Positions 29,446-39,857 of a DNA stretch of 64,000 nt are shown here, piece by piece. The stretch is from positions 177,590 through 241,589 of the forward strand of contig NZ_JACHIN010000003.1 of NCBI RefSeq assembly GCF_014203235.1. Direction: 5' to 3'. This stretch comes from Nonomuraea endophytica. Its GTDB lineage: Bacteria; Actinomycetota; Actinomycetes; Streptosporangiales; Streptosporangiaceae. Each line of letters opens with the position of its first letter. Position 1 is the first letter of the stretch. The position numbers and the translations under genes are program-made. The notes below the pieces were generated by a model that saw only the letters and a list, made by a program, of their open reading frames with translations, searched no databases and had not been told where the DNA came from.

Positions 29446-29750
29446 GCGCCCGCATCGTCTTCCTCATCCGGGTGCCCGCCGAGCGCACCGACGACTTCCT
29501 CACCGCCTACGAGAAGATCCGCTACGAGGTCGCCGGCGGCGTGCCCGGACACCTCAAGGACCAGGTCTGCCAGTCGGCCACCGACCCCGAGCAGTGGCTC
29601 ATCACCAGCGAGTGGGCGAACCTGGACGCGTTCCTGGCGTGGGAGGCCGGCGAGGAGCACCGCGAGCTGGTCAAGCCCATGCGCGAGTGCATCACCGAGG
29701 CGCGCTCGCTGCGCTTCCACATCAGGCAAGAGACCAGCAGCCCGTCGTGA
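29442..29750 (+). CDS. ABM-domain monooxygenase (TcmH-like)
   Basis: Small cofactor-free oxygenase of the antibiotic biosynthesis monooxygenase fold, the type that oxidises anthrones to quinones. The ATG at 29442 (MSARIVFLIRVPAERTDDFLTAYEK) overlaps the ketoreductase by 4 bases; 102 residues. The pattern PGHLKDQVCQSATDPEQWLITSEWANLDAFLAWE is typical of the fold. Expected to introduce the quinone oxygen in the aromatic product. Confidence 0.85.
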   Translation: MSARIVFLIRVPAERTDDFLTAYEKIRYEVAGGVPGHLKDQVCQSATDPEQWLITSEWANLDAFLAWEAGEEHRELVKPMRECITEARSLRFHIRQETSSPS

Positions 29751-30913
29751 GCGCGCGCAGGATCGCCGTGGTCGGCGGCGGCATCGGCGGTCTCAGCGCC
29801 GCGATCGCGCTGCGCCGCGCCGGCGCCGCCGTCACCGTGCACGAGCGCGCGCCGGCGCTGCGCGCCGCCCAGTCCGGCCACGGCCTGGTGCTCTGGCACA
29901 ACGCCGTGCTGGCGCTGCGGCAGCTCGGCCTGGACGCGGGCAAGGCCGGCTACGAGCTGCACACCCACCACTTCCGCAACCGGCGCGACCGCACGCTGGC
30001 CACCTGGCCGATGGCCGACATGGCCCCCGTCTACGACGCGCCCGTCTACAGCGTCAGCCGTCCCGACCTGCACCAGCTCCTCGCCGAGGAGGTCGGCGGC
30101 GACCTGGTGCTCGGCTCCCGCTGCACCGGCTTCTCCGCCGGCGCCGACGGGGTCACGCTCCGCTTCGACGACGGCAGGGAGGAGCGGGCCGACCTGCTCG
30201 TCGGCGCCGACGGGCTGCGCTCGTCCGTGCGGGCCGGGCTCATCCCGCACGAACCTCCTCCCAGGTACGCGGGCTTCACCGCCTTCCAGGGCGTGATCAA
30301 GCTGCCCGGCTCCGGAGTTCCCCCGCACACCTTCCTCAGCACCTGGGGGGAGGGCCGCTGGTTCGTCTGCTACCGGCTGGGCGGCGAGCACGTCTACTGG
30401 GACGGCGTGCTCAGCGACCACATCACCGCCCCGCTGGGCACGAGGATCACCGGCCTGCTGGCGGAGCAGTTCGCCGGCTGGCCCGATCCGGTGCCCGCGC
30501 TCATCGCCGCCACCCCCGAGGCGGACCTGACCCCCGTCCCCATCTACGACCGGCCGCCGGCCGCGCGCTGGAGCCACGGCCCGGTGACGCTGCTCGGCGA
30601 CGCCGCCCACCCGATGACCTTCAACCTGGGCCAGGGCGCCGGGCAGGCCATCGAGGACGCCGTCGTCCTCGGCCAGGTCATGGCCGAGCCGGACCTGCCC
30701 GCCGCCCTCGCCCGCTACGAGGCCAGGAGGGTCGCCAGAACCGCCCGCATCGCCCGCAGGTCCCGGGCCAACGGGGCGCTCACCCGCTGGCGCAACCCGG
30801 TGGCCTGCGCGGCCCGCGACGCCTTCATGCGGCTCACCTTCGACCGCCTCGTCTTCCGCAAGACCTACGACCTCACCATGGCCGTCGACTTCGCCGAGAG
30901 GAACACACCATGA
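29747..30913 (+). CDS. FAD-dependent aromatic hydroxylase
   Basis: Flavoprotein monooxygenase of 388 residues. It has the dinucleotide fold VVGGGIGGLSAAIALRRAGA at the N-terminus, the DG motif (LLVGADGLRSSVR) near residue 153, and the GD motif LLGDAAHPMTFNLGQGAGQAIEDA near residue 285. It belongs with p-hydroxybenzoate hydroxylase-like enzymes and probably hydroxylates the polyketide scaffold. GTG start overlapping the ABM gene by 4 bases. Confidence 0.9.
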   Translation: MSARRIAVVGGGIGGLSAAIALRRAGAAVTVHERAPALRAAQSGHGLVLWHNAVLALRQLGLDAGKAGYELHTHHFRNRRDRTLATWPMADMAPVYDAPVYSVSRPDLHQLLAEEVGGDLVLGSRCTGFSAGADGVTLRFDDGREERADLLVGADGLRSSVRAGLIPHEPPPRYAGFTAFQGVIKLPGSGVPPHTFLSTWGEGRWFVCYRLGGEHVYWDGVLSDHITAPLGTRITGLLAEQFAGWPDPVPALIAATPEADLTPVPIYDRPPAARWSHGPVTLLGDAAHPMTFNLGQGAGQAIEDAVVLGQVMAEPDLPAALARYEARRVARTARIARRSRANGALTRWRNPVACAARDAFMRLTFDRLVFRKTYDLTMAVDFAERNTP

Positions 30914-31731
30914 CCGGGCTGCCCAGCGGCGTGAGCCGTACAGCCGTGCTGATCGCGCAGGCACGAGAGGGAGAGAGCGCGCGCCCGAGCGGCCTCTTCC
31001 GCGACCCCCTCGCCCGCCCCCTCGTCGAGGCGGCCGGGCGGATCGACGGCGTCAGCGAGGCGGGCCGGCGCGCCGCCGACCACTTCGTGCTGCGCACCCG
31101 CTACTTCGACGACCGCCTCACCGAGGCCGCCGCGGCCGGAATCCGGCAGGTCGTGCTGCTGGCCGCCGGGCTCGACACCCGCGCCTTCCGCCTCGACTGG
31201 CCGGAGGACCTCGCGCTGTTCGAGGTGGACCTGCCCGATCTGGTGGCCTTCAAGGAGAAGGTGCTGGCCGACCAGGGCGCCCAGCCCCGCTGCGCGCGCA
31301 AGGCGGTCGCCGCGGACCTGCGCGAAGACTGGCCCGCCGCGCTCACCGAGGCCGGGTTCGACCCGGAGCGGCCGACCGCGTGGCTGATCGAGGGCGTGCT
31401 CATGTACCTGGCGCCCGAGGACGGCGCGCGGGTGCTGGAGCGCGTCGGCGAGCTGTCGGCCCCCGGCAGCCGGCTGTCGGCCGAGCACGTCAACGAGGCC
31501 TACCTGCGCCAGCCCGCCATGAAACCGGCCATGAACCGCCTGCAGGCCACCCAGGCCGCCTGGCTGTCGTCGGTCGAGGACCCCGTCGACTGGCTCGCCG
31601 GTTTCGGCTGGCGCGCCGAGGTCACCCACCAGGCCGACCTCGCCAGGAGCCTCGGCCGTCCCGTTCCCCCGATGGCCGACTCGTCGGTCGTCGGCGCCGC
31701 CCGTATCTGGCTTGTCACCGCACTCAGCTGA
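30910..31731 (+). CDS. LCMT-type SAM-dependent methyltransferase
   Basis: The 273 residues match the leucine carboxyl methyltransferase-like family that includes polyketide O-methyltransferases such as TcmP. Visible are VSRTAVLIAQAREGE at the N-terminus, the SAM-binding VVLLAAGLDTRAFRLDWPED near residue 79-98, and LIEGVLMYLAPEDG. It probably methylates a hydroxyl or the carboxyl of the aromatic product. Overlaps the hydroxylase by 4 bases and is 10 bases before the ACP. Confidence 0.86.
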   Translation: MTGLPSGVSRTAVLIAQAREGESARPSGLFRDPLARPLVEAAGRIDGVSEAGRRAADHFVLRTRYFDDRLTEAAAAGIRQVVLLAAGLDTRAFRLDWPEDLALFEVDLPDLVAFKEKVLADQGAQPRCARKAVAADLREDWPAALTEAGFDPERPTAWLIEGVLMYLAPEDGARVLERVGELSAPGSRLSAEHVNEAYLRQPAMKPAMNRLQATQAAWLSSVEDPVDWLAGFGWRAEVTHQADLARSLGRPVPPMADSSVVGAARIWLVTALS

Positions 31732-31741
31732 AAGGATCATG

Positions 31742-34057
<2,316 letters not shown>

Positions 34058-34061
<4 letters not shown>

Positions 34062-35260
34062 GCGCGCGCCGCGCGGTCATCACCGGCCTCGGCGTGGTGG
34101 CGCCCACGGGGGTGGGCGTCACCGACCACTGGGAGGCCTCCCTCGCCGGCGAGAACCGCATCGCCGCCGTCGGCTCGGGCCCGGTGCCCCTGGCCGGTCA
34201 GGTACGCGGCTTCGACGACAGCGAGTTCGTCGACAGCAAGCTACGCGTCCAGACCGACAGGTGGACCTGGTTCGCGCTGGCCGGGGCCCACCTGGCGCTG
34301 GCCGACGCCGCCTTCGACCCGAGCATGGAGAACCCGTACGACCTGTCGGTGGTGACCGCGAGCGGCTCGGGCGGCAACGCCTTCGGCCAGCGGGAGATCC
34401 AGGCGCTGTGGAACCAGGGCCCCAAGGCGGTCAGCGCCTACCAGTCAATCGGTTGGTTTTACGCCGCCAGCAGCGGCCAGCTCTCGATCAAACACCAGCT
34501 CAAGGGCGCCTGCGGCGTCCTGGTGGCCGACGCCGCCGGGGCGATCGACGCACTGGCCGAAGCCGCGCGGCTGGTCCGTGGCGGGACCGAGGCGGTCGTC
34601 ACCGGCGGCACCGAAGCGCCGCTGTCCCCTTATGCGCTGGCCTGCCAGTCCAGCGAGACGGCCCTGTCCGGCGGCGCCGACCCGGACCGGGCCTACCGGC
34701 CCTTCTCGCCCGACGCCGCCGGGTACGTCCCCGCCGAAGGGGGCGCGATCCTGCTCGTCGAGGAGAGAGACTCGGCCTACGGCAGGGGCGCGCCCACGGT
34801 CTACGCCGAGATCGCCGGGACCGCCTCCACCCACGACGCCCACCACGTCACCGACCCCAGCCCCGACCACCGCCAGTACGCGCGGGCCATGCGCGAGGCC
34901 ATCGCCAGAGCCGGGCTGGCCCCCGCCGACATCGGCGTCGTCTTCGCCGACGGCGCCGGCAGCCGGGACCGGGACGAGGCCGAGGTGGCCGCGCTCCGCG
35001 AGGTCTTCGGGGCGCGCCGGGTGCCGGTGACCGTCCCCAAGACCATGACGGGCCGCCTGTGCTCGGGCGGGGCCGCGCTCGACCTCGCGTGGGCCGCGCT
35101 GGCCCTGGCCGACGGGGTCATCCCGCCCACCATCAACACCACCTCCACCGACCTGGACCTGGTCACCGAGCCACGCCTGGTGCGCGGGCTCTCGGCCGCC
35201 CTCGTCACCGCCCGCGGCGCCGGCGGCTTCAACTCCGCCGCCGTCCTCACCCGCCCCTGA
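34058..35260 (+). CDS. Type II PKS ketosynthase beta (chain length factor)
   Basis: Partner of KS-alpha that sets chain length. The 400 residues follow the KS fold ([20 protein letters not shown]) but lack the active cysteine. The motif that is normally VAEQAGGLDA reads [10 protein letters not shown], so the signature glutamine is alanine (A159). The catalytic histidine regions are also altered, as usual in this subfamily. Chain length cannot be read by eye. A strong terminator lies 16 bases downstream, closing the nine-gene arm. Confidence 0.94.
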
Positions 35261-35275
35261 CCACCCCACCCGATC

Positions 35276-35306
35276 AGCCCGCCTCCTCACCCGGAGGCGG
35301 GCTTTT
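35276..35306 (+). terminator. Terminator of the polyketide synthase arm
   Basis: AGCCCGCCTCC at 35276-35286 pairs perfectly with GGAGGCGGGCT at 35293-35303 around TCACCC, followed by TTT. It is a standard intrinsic terminator. Confidence 0.85.
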
Positions 35307-35741
35307 CGCCGTCCCACACCGACCTTTCGCTCCCCAGGGTCCTCTTGCTCCGCACGGCCTCCCCACTCCGCACGGCTTTCTCGCTCCGCACGGCTTTCTC
35401 GCTCCGCACGGCCCTCCCACTCCGCACGGCCCTCCCACTCCGCACGGCCCTCCCACTCCGCACGGCCCTCCCACTCCGCACGGCCCCTTCCGCTCCGCGC
35501 GGTCCTTCCGCTCCGGATGGGCCTCTCGCTCCGCATAGGCCTTTCGCGCTTCGCGCCGGGCCTTTCGAGCTTTGCGCCGGGGGCTTTCGCCCCACGCCAG
35601 GGCCTTTGGGGCTGTGCGGCCCTTGGTCTGCGAGGGCTGGGTCCGTGAGGGCTTGGTCCGTGAGGGCTCTTGGCCTGTGAGGGGGTTTTGGTCTGTGGGG
35701 GGCCGCCGCCCCGGGTGGGGTGGCGGCCCGTTGGTCGGGGG
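35307..35741. other. Repeat-filled gap between KS-beta and the MMPL gene
   Basis: Between convergent genes. It contains the 18-base tandem array (listed separately), then two copies of GCCTTTCGnGCTTnGCGCCGG near 35540-35582, then three loose copies of GGTCCGTGAGGGCTTG-like sequence near 35625-35690. No gene is visible. Confidence 0.7.
35348..35545. repeat. Eleven copies of an 18-base tandem repeat
   Basis: Units start every 18 bases from 35348 to 35528 with CTCCGCACGG followed by CCCTCCCA or CTTTCTCG. The central copies (35402-35474) are nearly identical; the last three diverge (CTCCGCGCGG, CTCCGGATGG, CTCCGCATAG). Confidence 0.95.
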
Positions 35742-37928
35742 TCAGCCCACTGGTTCCGGTACGGCCGGCGCCACCCGATCCTCATGACGCAGCGGCGAAG
35801 GCCGCACGAACAGCACGCGCGCCGCCCACCCCGGCAGCCACCAGTTCCAGCGCCCCATCATCGCCACCGCCGCCGGCACGAGCACGGCCCGGATGAGCGT
35901 GGCGTCCAGGGCGATCCCGAGCGCCAGCCCGCTGGCGAACACCTTGACGTCCAGCTCCGGCGTCATAGCCAGCACCGCGAAGGAGATGAACAGGATCAGC
36001 GCCGCCGAGGTCACCAGCCGCCCGGTGCGCCCCACCCCCTCCACGACCGCCTGCGCCGTGTTTCCGGACTTGTCGTACTCCTCCCGCATCCTGGCCAGGA
36101 GGAAGACCTCGTAGTCCATGCTCAGCCCGTACAGGAACGCGAAGATGGTCAGCGGGACGAACTCCCCGATGGCCCCGGTCGGCTGGATGTCCAGGATCTC
36201 CCTGGTGCCCCAGCCGTACTGCCAGATGAGCACCATCGCGCCGATCACCGCGCCCAGCGACAGCAGGTTGAGCAGGACCGCCTTCAGCGGCAGCAGCAGC
36301 GAGCGGAACGCGCGGGCGAGCATCACGAACGTCACCAGCGCGATCATCGCGAACATCCACGGGAACGCGCCGTAGGTGTGCTCGCGGAAGTCCATGCTCT
36401 GCGCGGCGTTGCCGCCGACCAGCACCCCGTCCGGCACCGCGGCGCGCACGCGGGCGATGGTCGCCTCGCCGGCGTCGGTGCCGTTCTCGGCCGAGGGCAG
36501 CACGGCCAGGACGGCGGTGCCGTCGCGGCGCCAGCCCGGCTGGTCGGGCGACAGCACCGCCGAGACGCCCTCCACCCCGGCGATCATGGCGGTGGCCGTG
36601 GCCGGGTCGCCCTTCACCAGCACGTCGAACGGGGTGATGGCGCCGGTCGGCACACCTGCCTGCCGCAGCGCGGTCAGCCCGGCGTACCCGGAACCCGAGG
36701 TGCGCAGGTGCGTGCTCTCCGGCAGGCCGAGGTTGACGCCCAGGGCGGTGTAGCAGAGCGCGGCCAGCAGCCCGCCGGCCACGATCGCGGCCGGCCAGCG
36801 GCGGCGCACCACCACCTGTGCCCACGCCGACCAGGCCCGGCCCGCGCGCGCCTCGCGGGCGAAGCGCACGTCGGCGCCCGCCGAGCCGCTCCTCTTACGG
36901 TCCAGGCGCTGGCCGGTGCGGGCGAGCAGGACCGGCAGCACGGTCAGCGTCACCAGCACGCTCACCGCCGCGATGATCATCCCGGCCACACCCAGGCTGC
37001 GCAGGAACGGCACCGGCAGCACCACCATGGTCACCAGCCCGATCGCGACCGCCACGCCGCTGAACAGCACCGCCCGCCCGGCCCCCGCCATGGCCCGGTG
37101 GACCGCCTCGTCGCCCCGGTGGCCGTTGGCCTGTTCCTCCCGCCAGCGCGCCACGATCAGCAACGAGTAGTCGACCGCGATGCCCAGCCCGAGCAGCGGC
37201 ATCGTGGTCAGCGCCACGTCGTGCACGGTCATCACGAACGTCAGCAGCAGGATCGCGATGAACGACACGAACACCGCCAGCACCGAGATCAGCACCGGCA
37301 CCAGGGCCAGCGCCGAGCGGAAGACCAGCAGCAGCACGATCACGGCCGCCAGCACGCCGATGCCGATCTTCGTGGGCACGTCCACGCCGCCGGCGTCCAC
37401 GCTGGGCGCCAGCGCGTCCAGGCCGGTCACCTCGACCTGGCTGCCCGGGGGCAGGTGCGGGCTCATCGCCGCCCTGATCACCGGGCCCTCGTCGGGGGTC
37501 TCGCCGAGGCCGCCGCCCGGTGGGCTGCCGTCGGAGTAGGTGCCGGGGTAGACCAGGCCGAAGGTCGTGCGGCCGTCCGAGCCGACCAGCTTCGCGTCCC
37601 CGGCACTGGCGTACGACACGACGCGCGCCTGCGGCATCGCCGCGGACACCGCCTCGTACGCGCGGCCGAGCGCCGCCCGCTGGTTGGCGGCGGTCGTGCC
37701 CTCGGGCAGCACCACGACCGGCACGAACGGCCGCTGGTAGCCGCCGTTGCCGTAAAGACGGACGATCTCCTGGTTGGCGTCGAAGGCGGGCATGCCGGCG
37801 TGGGAGTACTCCTCCGACAGCCGCTGGATCGCGATCGGGGTGGCGCCCATGCCGATCAGGAAGGCAAGGGCGGCCAGCAGTGTGACGAGGCCCTTGCGGC
37901 CGAGTACGAAGGCCGAGATTCTCTCCAT
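35742..37928 (-). CDS. MMPL/RND-type membrane exporter
   Basis: The 728-residue protein has the MMPL plan: an N-terminal helix (residues about 14-33), an extracytoplasmic domain, a five-helix block with LGLGIAVDYSLLIVARWREE near residue 245, a second external domain, and a second block with FLYGLSMDYEVFLLARMREEYD near residue 590. The paired GxxxDY motifs are those of the proton-relay region. Divergent from a two-component system with direct repeats between, and beside the polyketide cluster; export of a lipid or antibiotic is plausible but not shown. Confidence 0.92.
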   Translation of the reverse strand: MERISAFVLGRKGLVTLLAALAFLIGMGATPIAIQRLSEEYSHAGMPAFDANQEIVRLYGNGGYQRPFVPVVVLPEGTTAANQRAALGRAYEAVSAAMPQARVVSYASAGDAKLVGSDGRTTFGLVYPGTYSDGSPPGGGLGETPDEGPVIRAAMSPHLPPGSQVEVTGLDALAPSVDAGGVDVPTKIGIGVLAAVIVLLLVFRSALALVPVLISVLAVFVSFIAILLLTFVMTVHDVALTTMPLLGLGIAVDYSLLIVARWREEQANGHRGDEAVHRAMAGAGRAVLFSGVAVAIGLVTMVVLPVPFLRSLGVAGMIIAAVSVLVTLTVLPVLLARTGQRLDRKRSGSAGADVRFAREARAGRAWSAWAQVVVRRRWPAAIVAGGLLAALCYTALGVNLGLPESTHLRTSGSGYAGLTALRQAGVPTGAITPFDVLVKGDPATATAMIAGVEGVSAVLSPDQPGWRRDGTAVLAVLPSAENGTDAGEATIARVRAAVPDGVLVGGNAAQSMDFREHTYGAFPWMFAMIALVTFVMLARAFRSLLLPLKAVLLNLLSLGAVIGAMVLIWQYGWGTREILDIQPTGAIGEFVPLTIFAFLYGLSMDYEVFLLARMREEYDKSGNTAQAVVEGVGRTGRLVTSAALILFISFAVLAMTPELDVKVFASGLALGIALDATLIRAVLVPAAVAMMGRWNWWLPGWAARVLFVRPSPLRHEDRVAPAVPEPVG

Positions 37929-37995
37929 GGAATCAGTCGAGCAGCGCCGCCGGTGCCCGCTCTGTGGGCGTTCTTAGGAAAGCATGTGAGTGCGG

Positions 37996-38026
37996 TTTCA
38001 CAGAGATCTTTATGGGCTTTCACAGA
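37996..38026. promoter_or_regulatory. Direct-repeat operator candidate
   Basis: TTTCACAGA occurs at 37996-38004 and at 38018-38026, exactly 22 bases apart (two helical turns), between the divergent exporter and OmpR-type regulator genes. Direct repeats of this kind suit an OmpR-family dimer, so the regulator may control itself and the exporter. Confidence 0.5.
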
Positions 38027-38048
38027 ACGGACGGGAAAGACTGGCCTC

Positions 38049-38738
38049 GTGAGCCGAATCCTGGTCGTCGACGACGAACCGTACCTGGCCGACCTGGTCT
38101 CCACCGCCCTGCGTTACGAGGGTTTCGAGACCCGGATCGCCGGCAGCGGGGCGTCCGCGGTGGCGCTGGCCCAGAGCTTCGACCCCGACCTGATCGTGCT
38201 GGACGTGCTGCTGCCCGACATCCTCGGCACCGAGGTCTGCCACCGGATCAGGACCGCCGGTTCTCAGGTGCCCGTCGTCTTCCTCACCGCGCGTGACGCC
38301 ACCGAGGACAAGATCACCGGGCTGACCGTCGGCGGCGACGACTACGTCACCAAGCCGTTCAGCCTGGAGGAGCTGATCCTGCGCATCCACGCCGTGCTGC
38401 GCAGGACCAGCGGGGCCGCGCAGATCCCGGCCCGGGTCGGGTTCGCCGACCTGGTCGTGGACGACGACACCTACGAGGTGTGGCGGGCCGGTCAGCGCAT
38501 CGACCTGACGCCGACCGAGTTCAAGCTGCTGCGCTTCCTGGTCGCCAACGCGGGCAAGGTCATGTCCAAGCGCCAGATCCTCGACCACGTCTGGGACTAC
38601 GACTTCGGCGGCAACGACGGCGTCGTCCAGACGTACATCAGCTATCTGCGCCGCAAGGTCGACGCCTTCGAGCCGCCGCTGATCCACACCATGCCCAGGA
38701 TCGGGTACGTGCTGCGCCTGCCCAGGGAGGACCGATGA
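38049..38738 (+). CDS. OmpR-family response regulator
   Basis: The GTG at 38049 (MSRILVVDDEPYLADLV) follows GGGAAAGA by 8 bases; 229 residues. Phospho-acceptor D52 in DLIVLDVLLPD, conserved K in DDYVTKPFS, and a C-terminal winged helix (LTPTEFKLLRFLVANAGKVM, VQTYISYLRRKVD). Overlaps the kinase gene by 4 bases and is divergent from the MMPL exporter. Confidence 0.95.
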   Translation: MSRILVVDDEPYLADLVSTALRYEGFETRIAGSGASAVALAQSFDPDLIVLDVLLPDILGTEVCHRIRTAGSQVPVVFLTARDATEDKITGLTVGGDDYVTKPFSLEELILRIHAVLRRTSGAAQIPARVGFADLVVDDDTYEVWRAGQRIDLTPTEFKLLRFLVANAGKVMSKRQILDHVWDYDFGGNDGVVQTYISYLRRKVDAFEPPLIHTMPRIGYVLRLPREDR

Positions 38739-39838
38739 CCCTGCGCACCCGGCTGGTGCTCACCACGGTCGGGCTGGTCACGCTGGCGCTGGGCCTCGTG
38801 GCCGGAGCGACCTTCGGCGCGCTGCAGGACTGGCGCGGCTCCGACGGCAGCAGGCTGCTGGCCATGAACACGCCCGAGGCGCTCGTGGCCGCCTCCGACG
38901 AGCTGACCTCGCGGGTGGCGTGGGTCCTGGCCGGCACCTCGGCGGCGGCGCTGGTCCTGCTGACGTTCCTGGCCGCCCACCTGATCCGCAAGGGGCTGCG
39001 CCCGCTGGACCGCATGGTCGAGGCCGCCGCCGACATCGGCGCCGGCAACCTGGAGCGCCGCATCGAGGCCGCCCGCCCGGTTGGCGAGGTGGGCCGCCTG
39101 GCCCACGCGCTCAACGCCATGCTCGGCCAGCTGGAGGGGGCGTTCCGTCAGAGAGAGTCCTCGGAGGAACGGCTGCGCAGGTTCGTCGCCGACGCCTCCC
39201 ACGAACTGCGCACCCCGATCGCCACCATCCGCGGCTACGCCGAGCTGTTCCGCCGCGGCGCCGACGGCCGTCCCGAGGACCTGGCACGGGCCATGCACCG
39301 CATCGAGGCCGAGGCCGGGCGCATGGGCTCGATGGTCGACGAGATGCTGCTCCTGGCCCGCCTCGACCAGGGCCGTCCCCTGGAACGCACGCCCGTCGAC
39401 CTGATGGCGCTGGCCGCCGACGCCGTCTCCGACGCCCACGCCATGGACCCGGGACGCGTGATCGGACTGGAGTGCGCCACCCCCGTCACCGTCACCGGCG
39501 ACCCGCTCAGGCTCCGCCAGGTCATCGGCAACCTGCTCAAGAACGTCCTGGACCACACGCCGCCCGGCACCCCCGCCGTCGTCCGCCTGGGCCGGGAGGG
39601 CGGCCACGCGCTCCTGGAGGTCGCCGACGAGGGGCCGGGCCTGAGCGAGGAGCAGACCGAACGGGTGTTCGAGCGCTTCTGGCGCGGCGAGCACCGGCAG
39701 GCCGACGGGCGGCGGCTCGGCGGGTCGGGGCTGGGGCTGTCGATCGTGGCCGCCGTCGTGGCGTCCCACGGCGGCGAGGTGCGCGCCGCCTCCACCCCGG
39801 GCGCAGGCGCCACGTTCACGGTACGGCTACCGCTCTGA
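38735..39838 (+). CDS. Membrane sensor histidine kinase
   Basis: The 367-residue kinase has two membrane helices (about 8-30 and 62-84) with a short external loop of about 30 residues, a HAMP domain (about 85-137), HisKA with H156 in FVADASHELRTP, and the ATPase domain (NLLKNVLDHTPPG, DEGPGLSEEQ, GGSGLGLSIV). Pair of the preceding regulator. The short loop suggests sensing in or near the membrane. Confidence 0.94.
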   Translation: MTLRTRLVLTTVGLVTLALGLVAGATFGALQDWRGSDGSRLLAMNTPEALVAASDELTSRVAWVLAGTSAAALVLLTFLAAHLIRKGLRPLDRMVEAAADIGAGNLERRIEAARPVGEVGRLAHALNAMLGQLEGAFRQRESSEERLRRFVADASHELRTPIATIRGYAELFRRGADGRPEDLARAMHRIEAEAGRMGSMVDEMLLLARLDQGRPLERTPVDLMALAADAVSDAHAMDPGRVIGLECATPVTVTGDPLRLRQVIGNLLKNVLDHTPPGTPAVVRLGREGGHALLEVADEGPGLSEEQTERVFERFWRGEHRQADGRRLGGSGLGLSIVAAVVASHGGEVRAASTPGAGATFTVRLPL

Positions 39839-39857
39839 CCTGACCGGCACCGGTGCT

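Noticed and set aside
35261-35538. Continuation of a plus-strand frame through the 18-base array ([11 protein letters not shown] repeats)
   Set aside because: The terminator after KS-beta and the lack of a start or ribosome site argue against translation; the 18-base period alone keeps the frame open.
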